Positions 15,640 through 23,715 of a DNA stretch of 36,564 bases are shown piece after piece. Below the pieces are notes generated by a model. That model saw only the letters and a list, made by a program, of their open reading frames with translations. It was not told the DNA's origin and made no database searches. The stretch's first letter is position 1. Each line of letters starts with the position of its first letter. The DNA lies in contig SKKD01000016.1 of assembly GCA_007121655.1 (NCBI GenBank), forward strand, positions 1 through 36,564. Direction: 5' to 3'. The position numbers and the translations under genes were made by a program. Source of the DNA: Desulfonatronovibrio sp. Its GTDB lineage: Bacteria; Desulfobacterota; Desulfovibrionia; Desulfovibrionales; Desulfonatronovibrionaceae.

Positions 15640-16479
15640 TTGAAGCATTCCCCATTCATCACTGCACTGAAAAAAAACTCCCGCGCACTGCAGCACCATC
15701 CTTTCTCATGCATTTCCAGTTCCAGCCTGATCCAGCTGGCCTCCGCCCACAACGTGACCTGCTTCCAGGCCCAGCTGTCGGCACTTCAAAATAAAATCCT
15801 GCCGGAAAGATATCTGAGAAACTTCAATGCATTAACCCTTAATGATCAGATAAGGCTGGCCGGGTCCAGGATTTTACTGGTGGGTCTTGGAGGTCTGGGT
15901 GGGTATATTCTGGAGATTCTGGCCAGATCAGGGGTGGGAACTTTTGTCCTGGCAGACGGGGACTGTTTTGAGGAAAGCAACCTCAATCGACAGATCCTTG
16001 GAACTGTTGACACCCTTGGAAAATCTAAAGTAAAAGCTGCAAAAGTCCGGCTTAAAAAAATTAATCCCTTCTGCCGCTGCCAGATCCATCCCTATTTTCT
16101 GAGCAGGAAGGATTTGCCCGGGCTGATGAAAAATATTGATCTTGTGGTGGATGCTCTAGGGGGGGTTGAATTCAGACCAGTACTCCTGGAAGAATCTTCC
16201 AGGGCCGGAATTCCGCTGATTACAGGCTTTCTGGCTGGAACAACAGGTCTTGTCTCAACCGTTTATCCGGGAGGTAAAAGTCCCGGTGTTTTCTGGCGCG
16301 GGGAAAACAAGGATGGCGCAGAAAACATCCTTGGCAACATGGCTCAGACAGTCAGTCTGATTGCTTCCGTCCAGGCTGCTGAAACCATAAAGCTGCTGAC
16401 GGGTAAAGACTCCGGCCTCGCAGGAAGAGTGTTTCTGGTCGATTTTGAAACCTTGACCTTTGATTTGCTTGAATTGTAA
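15640..16479 (+). CDS. ThiF/MoeB-family (HesA-type) E1-like adenylyltransferase
   Basis: Likely activates the C-terminal Gly of the preceding MoaD-like protein with ATP. 279 aa from TTG at 15640, with GGAGG twelve bases upstream; the longer track ORF overlaps moaD. An N-terminal segment of ~50 residues precedes the E1 core. The core has a nucleotide loop (VGLGGLGGYILEILARSGVG, ~81-100), DGDCFEESNLNRQ with the adenylation Arg, and the conserved Lys in GKSKVKAAK. The usual DxxDN is VDALGG (~169-174), so the second Asp, important in MoeB, is Gly. No CxxC zinc motifs are present. Classical MoeB is therefore not certain. Confidence 0.85.
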   Translation: MKHSPFITALKKNSRALQHHPFSCISSSSLIQLASAHNVTCFQAQLSALQNKILPERYLRNFNALTLNDQIRLAGSRILLVGLGGLGGYILEILARSGVGTFVLADGDCFEESNLNRQILGTVDTLGKSKVKAAKVRLKKINPFCRCQIHPYFLSRKDLPGLMKNIDLVVDALGGVEFRPVLLEESSRAGIPLITGFLAGTTGLVSTVYPGGKSPGVFWRGENKDGAENILGNMAQTVSLIASVQAAETIKLLTGKDSGLAGRVFLVDFETLTFDLLEL

Positions 16480-16569
16480 GGAAGTTTATTGTGATGTAGA
16501 CAATATCCGGACGAAAAGAGAATCTTGATATGCTGCCCGTGGGACAACAAACTATTGACAGAGAATATT

Positions 16570-17235
16570 ATGGACACACCAGATAAAAAAATTAATGTAG
16601 TCCTGGCTTCCCGAAACAAGGGCAAGATCAGGGAAATAGATCGCGTCTTGAAATCAGTTCTCCCCGATATTGAGGTAAAAAGTCTTGATGAATATCCTGA
16701 AATAGGTGACATTCCAGAAACAGGTTCTACTTTTGAAGAGAATGCCCTGATCAAGGCCCGGACAGTTTCCCGGAAAACAGGGCTTATAGCCATAGCCGAC
16801 GATTCAGGACTGGCAGTGCCGGCTCTGAACGGAGAACCCGGGGTTTACTCTGCAAGATACGCAGGGGAAAAAGCCACTGACCAGGAAAATAACTCCAGAC
16901 TGTTAATCGAAATGAAAGATTTTAAAGGCAATGAGCGCAGGGCCGCCTTTGTCTGTGCTTTGGCCGCAGTGTCCCCTGGAGGGCATAGGCTTCTGGTAAG
17001 AGAAGAATGGGAAGGAATGATCGCCTTTGAACCACGCGGAGATAAGGGCTTTGGTTATGATCCCCTGTTTATTGATCCGGTTCTTAACCTCCACGGCGCG
17101 GAGATGAGCGCTGAACAAAAAAACGCCCGCAGCCACCGGGGCAAAGCCCTTAAAAAACTTGCAGCCCTATGGGAAGACTTCATTGACCAACAAAATAATG
17201 CATCAAACCAAGTGGGTTTTACGGATTTACAATAA
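16570..17235 (+). CDS. rdgB: XTP/dITP diphosphatase (RdgB/HAM1)
   Basis: House-cleaning pyrophosphatase that removes dITP, ITP and XTP from the nucleotide pool. From ATG at 16570 it is 221 aa, slightly longer than the common ~200 because of a C-terminal tail (DQQNNASNQVGFTDLQ). Motifs: VVLASRNKGKIREI at the N-terminus, DDSGLAVPALNGEPGVYSARYAG (metal and base site), GFGYDPLF and SHRGKALKKL. The track start TTG at 16525 lacks a ribosome site and lies outside the family N-terminus. It is the first gene after the AOR cassette. Confidence 0.94.
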   Translation: MDTPDKKINVVLASRNKGKIREIDRVLKSVLPDIEVKSLDEYPEIGDIPETGSTFEENALIKARTVSRKTGLIAIADDSGLAVPALNGEPGVYSARYAGEKATDQENNSRLLIEMKDFKGNERRAAFVCALAAVSPGGHRLLVREEWEGMIAFEPRGDKGFGYDPLFIDPVLNLHGAEMSAEQKNARSHRGKALKKLAALWEDFIDQQNNASNQVGFTDLQ

Positions 17236-17310
17236 CTAACTTGCAGGCATTACAAAAAAAGATTTCATCAATTTGATTCCCAAGACGGACAAAATGTTTA
17301 CCATAAAAGA

Positions 17311-17360
17311 CATGAAGACAGGAAAATAAATAATTATATCCTCTTCATGGCCTTCATGGC
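17311..17360. repeat. Inverted and tandem ATGAAG/CTTCAT repeat upstream of glmS
   Basis: CATGAAGA (17311-17318) pairs with TCTTCATG (17342-17349), with three further pairs after a 2-base bulge. It is followed by an exact 9-base tandem, CTTCATGGC twice (17343-17360). The element ends 40 bases before the glmS ATG. The phrase resembles the CTTCRTGGC-type intergenic repeats seen in many environmental bacteria; any effect on glmS is inference. Confidence 0.45.
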
Positions 17361-17399
17361 AAAAAGCTCAATGTTCAAAATACCCGTTGGAGCATAAAT

Positions 17400-19223
17400 A
17401 TGTGCGGAATAATTGCCTATGCAGGGCACAGGCCGGCGGTGCCTGTCCTTATTCAGGGACTTAAAAGCCTGGAGTACCGGGGATATGACTCAGCAGGCCT
17501 GGCCTTTGTTCACAGGGAAAGTCTTCATCTTTTCAGGGCATCAGGAAAACTTGAGGCTCTTGAGACCAAGCTCGACTCGGACCATGTGCTCCATGCCACC
17601 TCGGGTATCGGCCATACCCGCTGGGCCACCCACGGCCTGCCCAATGAAACCAATGCGCATCCACATTTGGATATTAATGCCCACCTGGCCATTGTACATA
17701 ATGGCATCATTGAAAATTTTCAGGATTTGAAAACAATGCTTGCCGGTTTCGGATGCAGTTTCCGTTCTGAAACCGACACTGAAGTGTTGGTTTGTCTTAT
17801 TTCCCAGCGTTTGAAGGAAGGCGGCTCGATTCCGGAAGCGATTTCATGGGCTTTAAACCTCATTGAAGGCTCATATGCCTTTGCCCTTATCTCCAAAAAT
17901 CATCCCGGAACCATCTGGGCGGCCCGCCAGGCCAGTCCTTTGATTTTCGGTCAGGGCACAGGAGAAAACTTCGTAGCCTCGGATATACCCGCTTTTCTGC
18001 CCTTTACCAGGGATGTAATATTTCTGGAAGATAATGAACTTGTGGAAATGAACTCTGATCAATGGACTGTTTATGACGCAAGAACCCTTGAACCGATTAC
18101 CAAAGACATTCAGGCCATATCCTGGGACGTCCAGGCCGCGCGCAAGGGTGGTTACAAACATTACATGCTCAAGGAAATTTTCGAGCAGCCCCAGGTAATA
18201 AGGGATTGCATGACAGGCAGAATCGAACGCAAAACCTGGAATATTCAGCTTCCGGAAATAGAGAGTCTGCCCATACCTAAAAGGCTGCATATTATTGCCT
18301 GCGGAACATCCTTTCATGCCGGGCTCTGGGGAAAATACCTCATGGAAAACCTGGCCCGGATTCCCGTTGACGTGGAAATCGCATCTGAATTCAGATACAA
18401 GCCTCTAGTTACTGAAGAGGACAAGGTCTACCTGACCATCAGCCAGTCAGGAGAAACCGCAGATACCTTAGCAGCCCTCGCCCTGGTAAAAAAGCACGGT
18501 TTTCCGGTTTTGGGTCTTTGTAACGTGGTTGGTTCAAGCATAGCCAGGGAATCCGATCATGTTATTTTCACCCAGGCAGGACCAGAGATAAGCGTGGCCT
18601 CAACCAAGGCCATGTGCAGCCAGCTTGTCCTGATTTTTTTGTTGTCTTTATACTGGGCCAGGCGTAAAAAACTGCTTGATTCCCAAGCAGTTGAAAATGC
18701 GGTTGGTTCTTTAACCGCCCTGCCTGACAAGTTGGAGCTGGAATTGCCTGTCATGCGGGAAAGGGCCGCCGTCATCAGCAGGACATACTCTGCGTCCAGG
18801 AGCTTTTTCTTTCTAGGGCGCGGAATATATTATCCTCTGGCCCTTGAGGGTGCATTAAAGCTCAAGGAGATATCCTATATTCACGCTGAAGGATATGCTG
18901 CCGGGGAACTCAAGCACGGGCCCATAGCCCTGATTGATCCTGATTTTCCCACCCTGGCCATTGCTCCTGACGACTCTCTGCTTGGGAAAATTAAATCCAA
19001 CCTCAAAGAGATTCAAGCCAGAAAAGGAAAGATCATTGCCTTAACTCAGGATGGTACAGGATTAAATGTAGATGATGAGTGGACAATCCCCAAAACCTGG
19101 GGCGCTTTGAATTCTTTTTTTATTTTACCTGCCCTGCAGTTGTTTGCTTATGAAACAGCGGTTTATCTGGGCAAAGACGTGGACCAGCCCCGAAACCTGG
19201 CCAAAAGCGTCACAGTAGAATAA
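17400..19223 (+). CDS. glmS: Glutamine--fructose-6-phosphate aminotransferase (isomerizing)
   Basis: Makes glucosamine-6-phosphate from fructose-6-phosphate and glutamine, the committed step toward UDP-GlcNAc for peptidoglycan and lipid A. 607 aa, standard. The N-terminal glutaminase starts with the nucleophile Cys (MCGIIAYAG) and has RYRGYDSAG-like LEYRGYDSAGLAF and GHTRWATHG. Two SIS sugar-isomerase domains follow: CGTSFHAGLWGKY ... SQSGETADT and FFLGRGIYYPLALEGALKLKEISYIHAEGYAAGELKHGP. The protein ends NLAKSVTVE, as usual. A GGAG site precedes the ATG. amiC follows two bases later. Confidence 0.97.
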   Translation: MCGIIAYAGHRPAVPVLIQGLKSLEYRGYDSAGLAFVHRESLHLFRASGKLEALETKLDSDHVLHATSGIGHTRWATHGLPNETNAHPHLDINAHLAIVHNGIIENFQDLKTMLAGFGCSFRSETDTEVLVCLISQRLKEGGSIPEAISWALNLIEGSYAFALISKNHPGTIWAARQASPLIFGQGTGENFVASDIPAFLPFTRDVIFLEDNELVEMNSDQWTVYDARTLEPITKDIQAISWDVQAARKGGYKHYMLKEIFEQPQVIRDCMTGRIERKTWNIQLPEIESLPIPKRLHIIACGTSFHAGLWGKYLMENLARIPVDVEIASEFRYKPLVTEEDKVYLTISQSGETADTLAALALVKKHGFPVLGLCNVVGSSIARESDHVIFTQAGPEISVASTKAMCSQLVLIFLLSLYWARRKKLLDSQAVENAVGSLTALPDKLELELPVMRERAAVISRTYSASRSFFFLGRGIYYPLALEGALKLKEISYIHAEGYAAGELKHGPIALIDPDFPTLAIAPDDSLLGKIKSNLKEIQARKGKIIALTQDGTGLNVDDEWTIPKTWGALNSFFILPALQLFAYETAVYLGKDVDQPRNLAKSVTVE

Positions 19224-19225
19224 AC

Positions 19226-21031
19226 ATGCTTAAAAAATTTATTTGCCTGACTTTATTGATGATTTTCTGGACTGGAGTTTTGTCCGGCCAGGCCTTTGCG
19301 TCTGACTATCAAAAGGGAATCGATGCTTTCAACGCCCTGCTAAAAAATGAAAACAGGGCTAAATATCGTTCCCACTGGCTTGATATTGCAGAAATTTTCC
19401 AGCAGGCCTACCAGAGAAATCCCGCGGCTGAGGACGCTCCCAAATCACTTTTTTATCTTGGACGGACTTATGAGGAGCTTGGCAAAAGGTCATATCTTAA
19501 ATCCGACTTTGAAACGGCGGAAAAATATTACGACCAGTTGATCCGAGGTTTTTCAAATCATTCATGGGCGGACGACGCCCAGTTCAGGAAAGCCGGGATA
19601 CATCTGAACCATTACAGGGATCCGGCCCAGGCATACATTGAGTATTTGCGGGTGGTCTATAATTTTCCCAAGGGGGACATGCGCCCCAAAGCCCAGGAAG
19701 TACTTAAGGAACTCGACAGAGCCAACCTGGAAAAAATCCGGAAGTCCACTGCAGAATCTTCCGCATCTGAGTCCGGATCCCGAACCGCCGGCCAGATCCA
19801 GAGCCTCGAGTCCAGAACCATTGTGGAAGAGTCCCTGGTGGAAAGCATCGCCCTGCCTTCCTCCCCACCAGTTGTGCCATCCACTGCCGCACCATCTCTA
19901 TCTGATAAGGCCAGGCTCATAAACATCAGGCATTGGAGCAACGATGAATACACCAGGGTTGTCCTGGATCTTGACGCTCAGACAAAATATCACCACCAGC
20001 TGCTGAAACCGGATCCCGAGCTTGGCACTTCCCACCGGTTGTTTGTTGATCTTGATCATACGCTTTTATCTGCTGAAACCCCGGGTGAAGAAAACGTGGC
20101 TGACGGCATATTAACCAGAATCCGCTCTGCTCAGTTCTCCAGAGATAAATCAAGGGTTGTCCTGGACATTCAGGATCTGGATGATTTCAGGATTTTTGCA
20201 CTGGAAAATCCTTTCCGCATTGTAGTCGACGTTTATGCGCCGGACAAAAGAAAGTCTGTCGAAGCAGGTGATTCGATAGCTCATGTGACTATTGATCCTG
20301 GAAGCAGAGATCTCACTGCCCAGAGCCTTGTGGAACAGCTGGGACTCAAGGTCAAAACCATAATGCTTGATCCGGGACATGGCGGAAAGGATCCTGGTGC
20401 GGTGTTCAACGGCGTAATGGAGAAGGATATTGTCCTGAGGATGTCTAAAATTCTTGGACGAATGCTCCAGGAAAAAGGCTTTGAAGTCCTTTATACCAGG
20501 ACCACTGATGTATTCGTTCCCCTGGAAGAAAGAACTGCCATGGCCAATTCCAAAAATATCGACCTTTTCATTTCCCTGCATGCCAACGCGCATCGCAACA
20601 GAAGCGTGAGAGGGTTTGAAGTTTATTATCTAAACTTTGCCCAGACCCAGGACGCCATGCGCGTGGCTGCCAGGGAAAACGCCGTTTCGACCCAGAAAAT
20701 TTCAGACCTGCAGTACATTCTCACAGACCTTATGTTAAGTTCAAAAATTAACGAATCCCGTGATCTGGCCAATAAGATACACGGAATCACACTGACCCAT
20801 GTTCATTCCAGGTACTCGGGAGTGAATGATAACGGTGTCCGCCAGGCGCCTTTTTATGTGCTCATGGGAGCCAGAATGCCTGCCATACTTCTGGAAATGG
20901 GGTATATGACCAATGAACAGGACCTGAAACTTCTGCTCTCTGATGATTTTCTAAGGCACATGGCCGGAGGACTTACTCAGGGAGTGTTAGCCTATAAGGA
21001 TAAAATCGAGCAGTTTGCCAGGCTTGATTAA
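19226..21031 (+). CDS. amiC: N-acetylmuramoyl-L-alanine amidase (AmiC type) with TPR and AMIN domains
   Basis: Periplasmic zinc amidase that cuts the stem peptide from muramic acid, mainly in daughter-cell separation. 601 aa. A signal peptide (~1-26) is followed by a TPR-like region (~27-165; DAPKSLFYLGRTYEELGKRSYLKSDFETAEKYYDQLIRGF) like YbgF/BamD. A Ser-rich linker, an AMIN domain (~230-345; peptidoglycan targeting) and an Amidase_3 domain (~375-595) follow. Zinc ligands are seen in LDPGHGGKDPG, VMEKD and SLHANAH; the catalytic Glu lies in LLEMGYMTN. The gap after glmS is two bases, so the pair is probably co-transcribed. The stop overlaps the convergent CDF gene. Confidence 0.93.
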   Translation: MLKKFICLTLLMIFWTGVLSGQAFASDYQKGIDAFNALLKNENRAKYRSHWLDIAEIFQQAYQRNPAAEDAPKSLFYLGRTYEELGKRSYLKSDFETAEKYYDQLIRGFSNHSWADDAQFRKAGIHLNHYRDPAQAYIEYLRVVYNFPKGDMRPKAQEVLKELDRANLEKIRKSTAESSASESGSRTAGQIQSLESRTIVEESLVESIALPSSPPVVPSTAAPSLSDKARLINIRHWSNDEYTRVVLDLDAQTKYHHQLLKPDPELGTSHRLFVDLDHTLLSAETPGEENVADGILTRIRSAQFSRDKSRVVLDIQDLDDFRIFALENPFRIVVDVYAPDKRKSVEAGDSIAHVTIDPGSRDLTAQSLVEQLGLKVKTIMLDPGHGGKDPGAVFNGVMEKDIVLRMSKILGRMLQEKGFEVLYTRTTDVFVPLEERTAMANSKNIDLFISLHANAHRNRSVRGFEVYYLNFAQTQDAMRVAARENAVSTQKISDLQYILTDLMLSSKINESRDLANKIHGITLTHVHSRYSGVNDNGVRQAPFYVLMGARMPAILLEMGYMTNEQDLKLLLSDDFLRHMAGGLTQGVLAYKDKIEQFARLD

Positions 21032-21957
21032 TCACATTCCTGTTGACCGGGAAGATCCCTGCTGTTTACTCCCCCAAGCCGGTCTCCATCCCATGAAGCC
21101 GTGTCTTCTTCGGGCTCAACATGAATAGTGACCTGGGAATTGGGAAGTTCGTTCTCGATATCTCTTTCTATAAAACAGCAAATGGTATGACCTTCTTTGA
21201 TAGTTTTATTTCCGGGCAGCAACAGGTGAAAATCAATAAACCTTCTGGAGCCGGACTTTCTTGATCTGAGACCATGATATTCAGCATAATTTCCTGCGTG
21301 CTTCCTGATGGCCTGTTCAACTATTTTGATCTCATTATCAGGCAGGGCCGCATCCATCAGACCTTTCAGGGATCTCTTGATCAGGCTGAATCCCGATCTG
21401 GTGATGTTTAAGGCCACAACTATGGCGATCAGGGGATCAATAATCACCCAGTCCGGCCTGAGCATTATAATTCCTATGCCGATTATTACCCCGACTGAAG
21501 TCCAGACGTCAGCCATCAGGTGTTTCGCATCGGCCTCCAGTGTTATGGAATCAAAATGACTGGCAGCCCGAAGCATAACTCTGGCCACAACAAGGTTGAT
21601 GAGGCCGGCAACAACCGATATGCCAATGCCCCAGGCGAGGTTTTCCAGAACAACAGGGTTGGCCAGGCGGCTCAGGGCAGAGTAAACAATGCCTGCCGCG
21701 GCCACGAGAATCAAACCTCCTTCCAGGCCTCCCGCAAAATACTCCGCCTTGTCATGTCCGTATGTGAATTTCTGGTTTGCAGGCCTGTAGGCTATGGTCA
21801 GGGCTATTACCGCGGCAACGCTGGCAGTCAGGTTGACAAATGTTTCTATAGCATCGGATAGAAGCCCTACAGACCCGGTAATCCAGAATGCCCCGAATTT
21901 CAGGGTCAGTGTGACAATGGATGCCAGGACGGATAATAAAGCAACGTTTCTCGGCAT
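21028..21957 (-). CDS. Cation diffusion facilitator family transporter
   Basis: Proton-coupled divalent metal exporter of the CDF family, 309 aa, with about six membrane helices in residues 10-205 and a C-terminal cytosolic ferredoxin-like domain (~210-295). The helix-5 metal site is KHLMADVWTS, a HxxxD pair. The helix-2 site reads SDAIETFVN, so the usual H/D pair is E/N; the metal (Zn, Fe, Mn or other) is not predictable. A C-terminal tail (EPEEDTASWDGDRLGGVNSRD) is extra. The gene converges on amiC with a 4-base overlap of the stop codons, and no terminator is seen. Confidence 0.9.
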   Translation of the reverse strand: MPRNVALLSVLASIVTLTLKFGAFWITGSVGLLSDAIETFVNLTASVAAVIALTIAYRPANQKFTYGHDKAEYFAGGLEGGLILVAAAGIVYSALSRLANPVVLENLAWGIGISVVAGLINLVVARVMLRAASHFDSITLEADAKHLMADVWTSVGVIIGIGIIMLRPDWVIIDPLIAIVVALNITRSGFSLIKRSLKGLMDAALPDNEIKIVEQAIRKHAGNYAEYHGLRSRKSGSRRFIDFHLLLPGNKTIKEGHTICCFIERDIENELPNSQVTIHVEPEEDTASWDGDRLGGVNSRDLPGQQECD

Positions 21958-22108
21958 AAGACCGACATCCCCCTGGATGAAGGAGATTGAATTTATTTAA
22001 CGGATCTTGGCCCTTTATTGAGCTCGATATTGCCGATAATTATTGACAATTAAATTCTTATCTGAAACAGACAGGTATATTATTCTGTTAGCGGGTGTTT
22101 TAAAGATT

Positions 22109-22804
22109 ATGTCTAAATCCTGGGTAAAGTCAAAGTTTCCTGAATTTGTAAGAGATGTACTTCGTGATTTTTGTCTTGTAAGTCAACGCCTTTTTACTGA
22201 ATTTTCCAGGTACGATCAAACAGGTCAGGTGAGTTTCAACTTTTTCCGGGATCTTTTGGGAGAAGAGATGAACAAGGGCCAGCTCTGGAGGCTTAAGGAT
22301 ACATCGCATATTCTTTTCCGCTCGGAACTTTCTCCTGATCGTACCGGTCTTTATCTTGACTGGTGCATAGGATACATTTTTCATGAATGCATGAAGCTGA
22401 GGGAAGACTCTTATCAACAGGAAAACTATCTTCCCTGGTTTGAGATGATGCACGGCAAAGCAAATCTTCCCCCTGAGGAAACATTAATCAGTAAGGAGCT
22501 GTTTACCGTCCTGGAACAAACCTGTGAAAGCATTGAACGGGAAGTTTCCAGAATTCGTTTTATACTTTTTCACTGCAGAAGACTTTTTACCATGTTTCTT
22601 CCAACCCATCAGGATAATCCCCTGCTTGCCAGGTTTTTTTTCGCTCAGGAAGAACTGGTTAAGGAGGTATTTAAATCTTCATATGACGAGTTGATCCATA
22701 GCATTTACCAGGACAAGCCGGCCAAGCTTTATCATCTGGCAGCCCAAAGCCTGGAGCAGGGAGGGTGGCTTGAAGAAGCGGCTCTTGCCCGTCAAAGAAT
22801 TTAG
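22109..22804 (+). CDS. Conserved-looking protein of unknown function
   Basis: Not recognised. 231 aa from ATG at 22109; the track start TTG at 22043 is part of a TTGACA and adds 22 residues of doubtful coding value. The protein lacks a signal peptide or membrane helix and seems all-helical and aromatic-rich (LRDFCLVSQRLFTEFSRYDQTGQVSFNFFRDLLGEEMNKGQLWRL). A central LDWCIGYIFHECMKLREDSYQQENYLPWFEMM and a C-terminal KLYHLAAQSLEQGGWLEEAALARQRI, TPR-like, are notable. It lies between a divergent CDF gene and a LysM lipoprotein. Cytoplasmic location is inferred; no function is proposed. Confidence 0.7.
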   Translation: MSKSWVKSKFPEFVRDVLRDFCLVSQRLFTEFSRYDQTGQVSFNFFRDLLGEEMNKGQLWRLKDTSHILFRSELSPDRTGLYLDWCIGYIFHECMKLREDSYQQENYLPWFEMMHGKANLPPEETLISKELFTVLEQTCESIEREVSRIRFILFHCRRLFTMFLPTHQDNPLLARFFFAQEELVKEVFKSSYDELIHSIYQDKPAKLYHLAAQSLEQGGWLEEAALARQRI

Positions 22805-22805
22805 C

Positions 22806-22834
22806 TTGACTTTTCAGAGAATTATAAATATTTT
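22806..22834 (+). promoter_or_regulatory. Putative sigma-70 promoter of the LysM lipoprotein gene
   Basis: TTGACT (22806-22811) and TATTTT (22829-22834) are separated by 17 bases and stand about 50 bases before the ATG of the next gene. The match is 5/6 and 4/6 to consensus in an AT-rich gap. Confidence 0.4.
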
Positions 22835-22883
22835 CCACCTATAAATGCAATTACATTTTTAATCTTTACAATGGAGGAAGGGA

Positions 22884-23378
22884 ATGAAACGCTACTTTGT
22901 GCTTGCGATTTTGTTGCTGGCCATGCTTGGCTTTGGTTGCGCCAAAAAACCGGCTACTCCTGAGCCTGAACCCCCAAGAGAAGAGGCCAGGATAGAGACC
23001 CCTACTCCTCCTCCTGCTCCCCAGCCTCAGCCCATAATCACTGACGAACCTACAGCAAGAGATATTTATGAACGCAATTACGCCCAGCTTCCCACAGCTC
23101 ACACAGTGGTCAAAGGAGAGTGTCTATGGTGGATTGCCGAATACGAACAGGTTTATAATGATCCGTTTATGTGGCCTCTGATTTTCAGGGCAAACCGAAA
23201 TCAAATCGACAACCCGGACCTTATTTATCCAAATCAGGTCTTCCAGATTCCCAGGGCATTCAGCCTGGACAATATTCAGGAAAGCCGGAGAATGGCTGGT
23301 GCCCCCGATCCATATCTTCCTCCCCATACCGCTACTTTGCCTGCTGATATAAGGGCTGAACTCGGCTGGGGATTTTAA
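22884..23378 (+). CDS. LysM-domain lipoprotein
   Basis: 164 aa with a lipoprotein signal peptide and lipobox (LLLAMLGFGC, Cys ~19). A Pro/Glu-rich linker (PEPEPPREEARIETPTPPPAPQPQP) likely crosses part of the periplasm. A LysM module follows at ~72-130: AHTVVKGECLWWIAEYEQVYNDPFMWPLIFRANRNQIDNPDLIYPNQVFQIP. LysM binds GlcNAc-containing peptidoglycan, so this is probably an outer-membrane lipoprotein that contacts the wall. No enzymatic domain is seen. Start with GGAGGAAGGG. A strong terminator ends the unit. Confidence 0.88.
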   Translation: MKRYFVLAILLLAMLGFGCAKKPATPEPEPPREEARIETPTPPPAPQPQPIITDEPTARDIYERNYAQLPTAHTVVKGECLWWIAEYEQVYNDPFMWPLIFRANRNQIDNPDLIYPNQVFQIPRAFSLDNIQESRRMAGAPDPYLPPHTATLPADIRAELGWGF

Positions 23379-23397
23379 ACCTGCTTTTTTTCATCAG

Positions 23398-23428
23398 ACC
23401 CCGGTCGATGAGACCGGGGTTTTTTTTT
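23398..23428 (+). terminator. Strong Rho-independent terminator
   Basis: A perfect 9-bp GC-rich stem (ACCCCGGTC / GACCGGGGT) with loop GATGA runs directly into nine T residues. It lies 20 bases past the LysM gene stop and is the clearest terminator in the window. Confidence 0.93.
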
Positions 23429-23572
23429 GTCCTCTCAAGGTTTGATTAAGCTCTCTTTTTACTGTCAATAGTGATTACTTGAACGCCTGAGTTTTAATTT
23501 CTTGCTCCGAATGCCTTTTCATGATAGTTTATTTTTTTAGGTCGAATTCTGGGTGGAGCGATTTTTTTTATT

Positions 23573-23650
23573 TCATTGCGAGGGAAGCGAAGCTATCTCA
23601 ATCATTTATCATGAGATTGCCACGATAATCCTTCGGGTTCTCGCATTGAC
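23573..23650. repeat. REP-like palindromic intergenic element
   Basis: The ends TCATTGCGAG (23573-23582) and CTCGCATTGA (right end) are near-perfect inverted copies, and the inner TATCTCA/TGAGATT arms pair around a short centre. The phrase CATTGCGAGGGAAGCGAAGC...ATCTCA...TGAGATTGCCACG is a widespread interspersed repeat of Deltaproteobacteria and relatives. It lies in the 337-base gap between the LysM terminator and the Re-citrate synthase gene; the rest of that gap shows no gene. Confidence 0.6.
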
Positions 23651-23715
23651 AGGTTTATCAAACAGTTACGGGAAAAACCCCCTTTATCCAGGTGAATGAT
23701 AGTTGAGGAGAATTT

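Noticed and set aside
17236-17399. glmS ribozyme
   Set aside because: The leader lacks the pseudoknotted core known from Gram-positive glmS and is too short and AT-rich.
22043-22065. Promoter from TTGACA at 22043
   Set aside because: No acceptable -10 hexamer at 15-19 bases.
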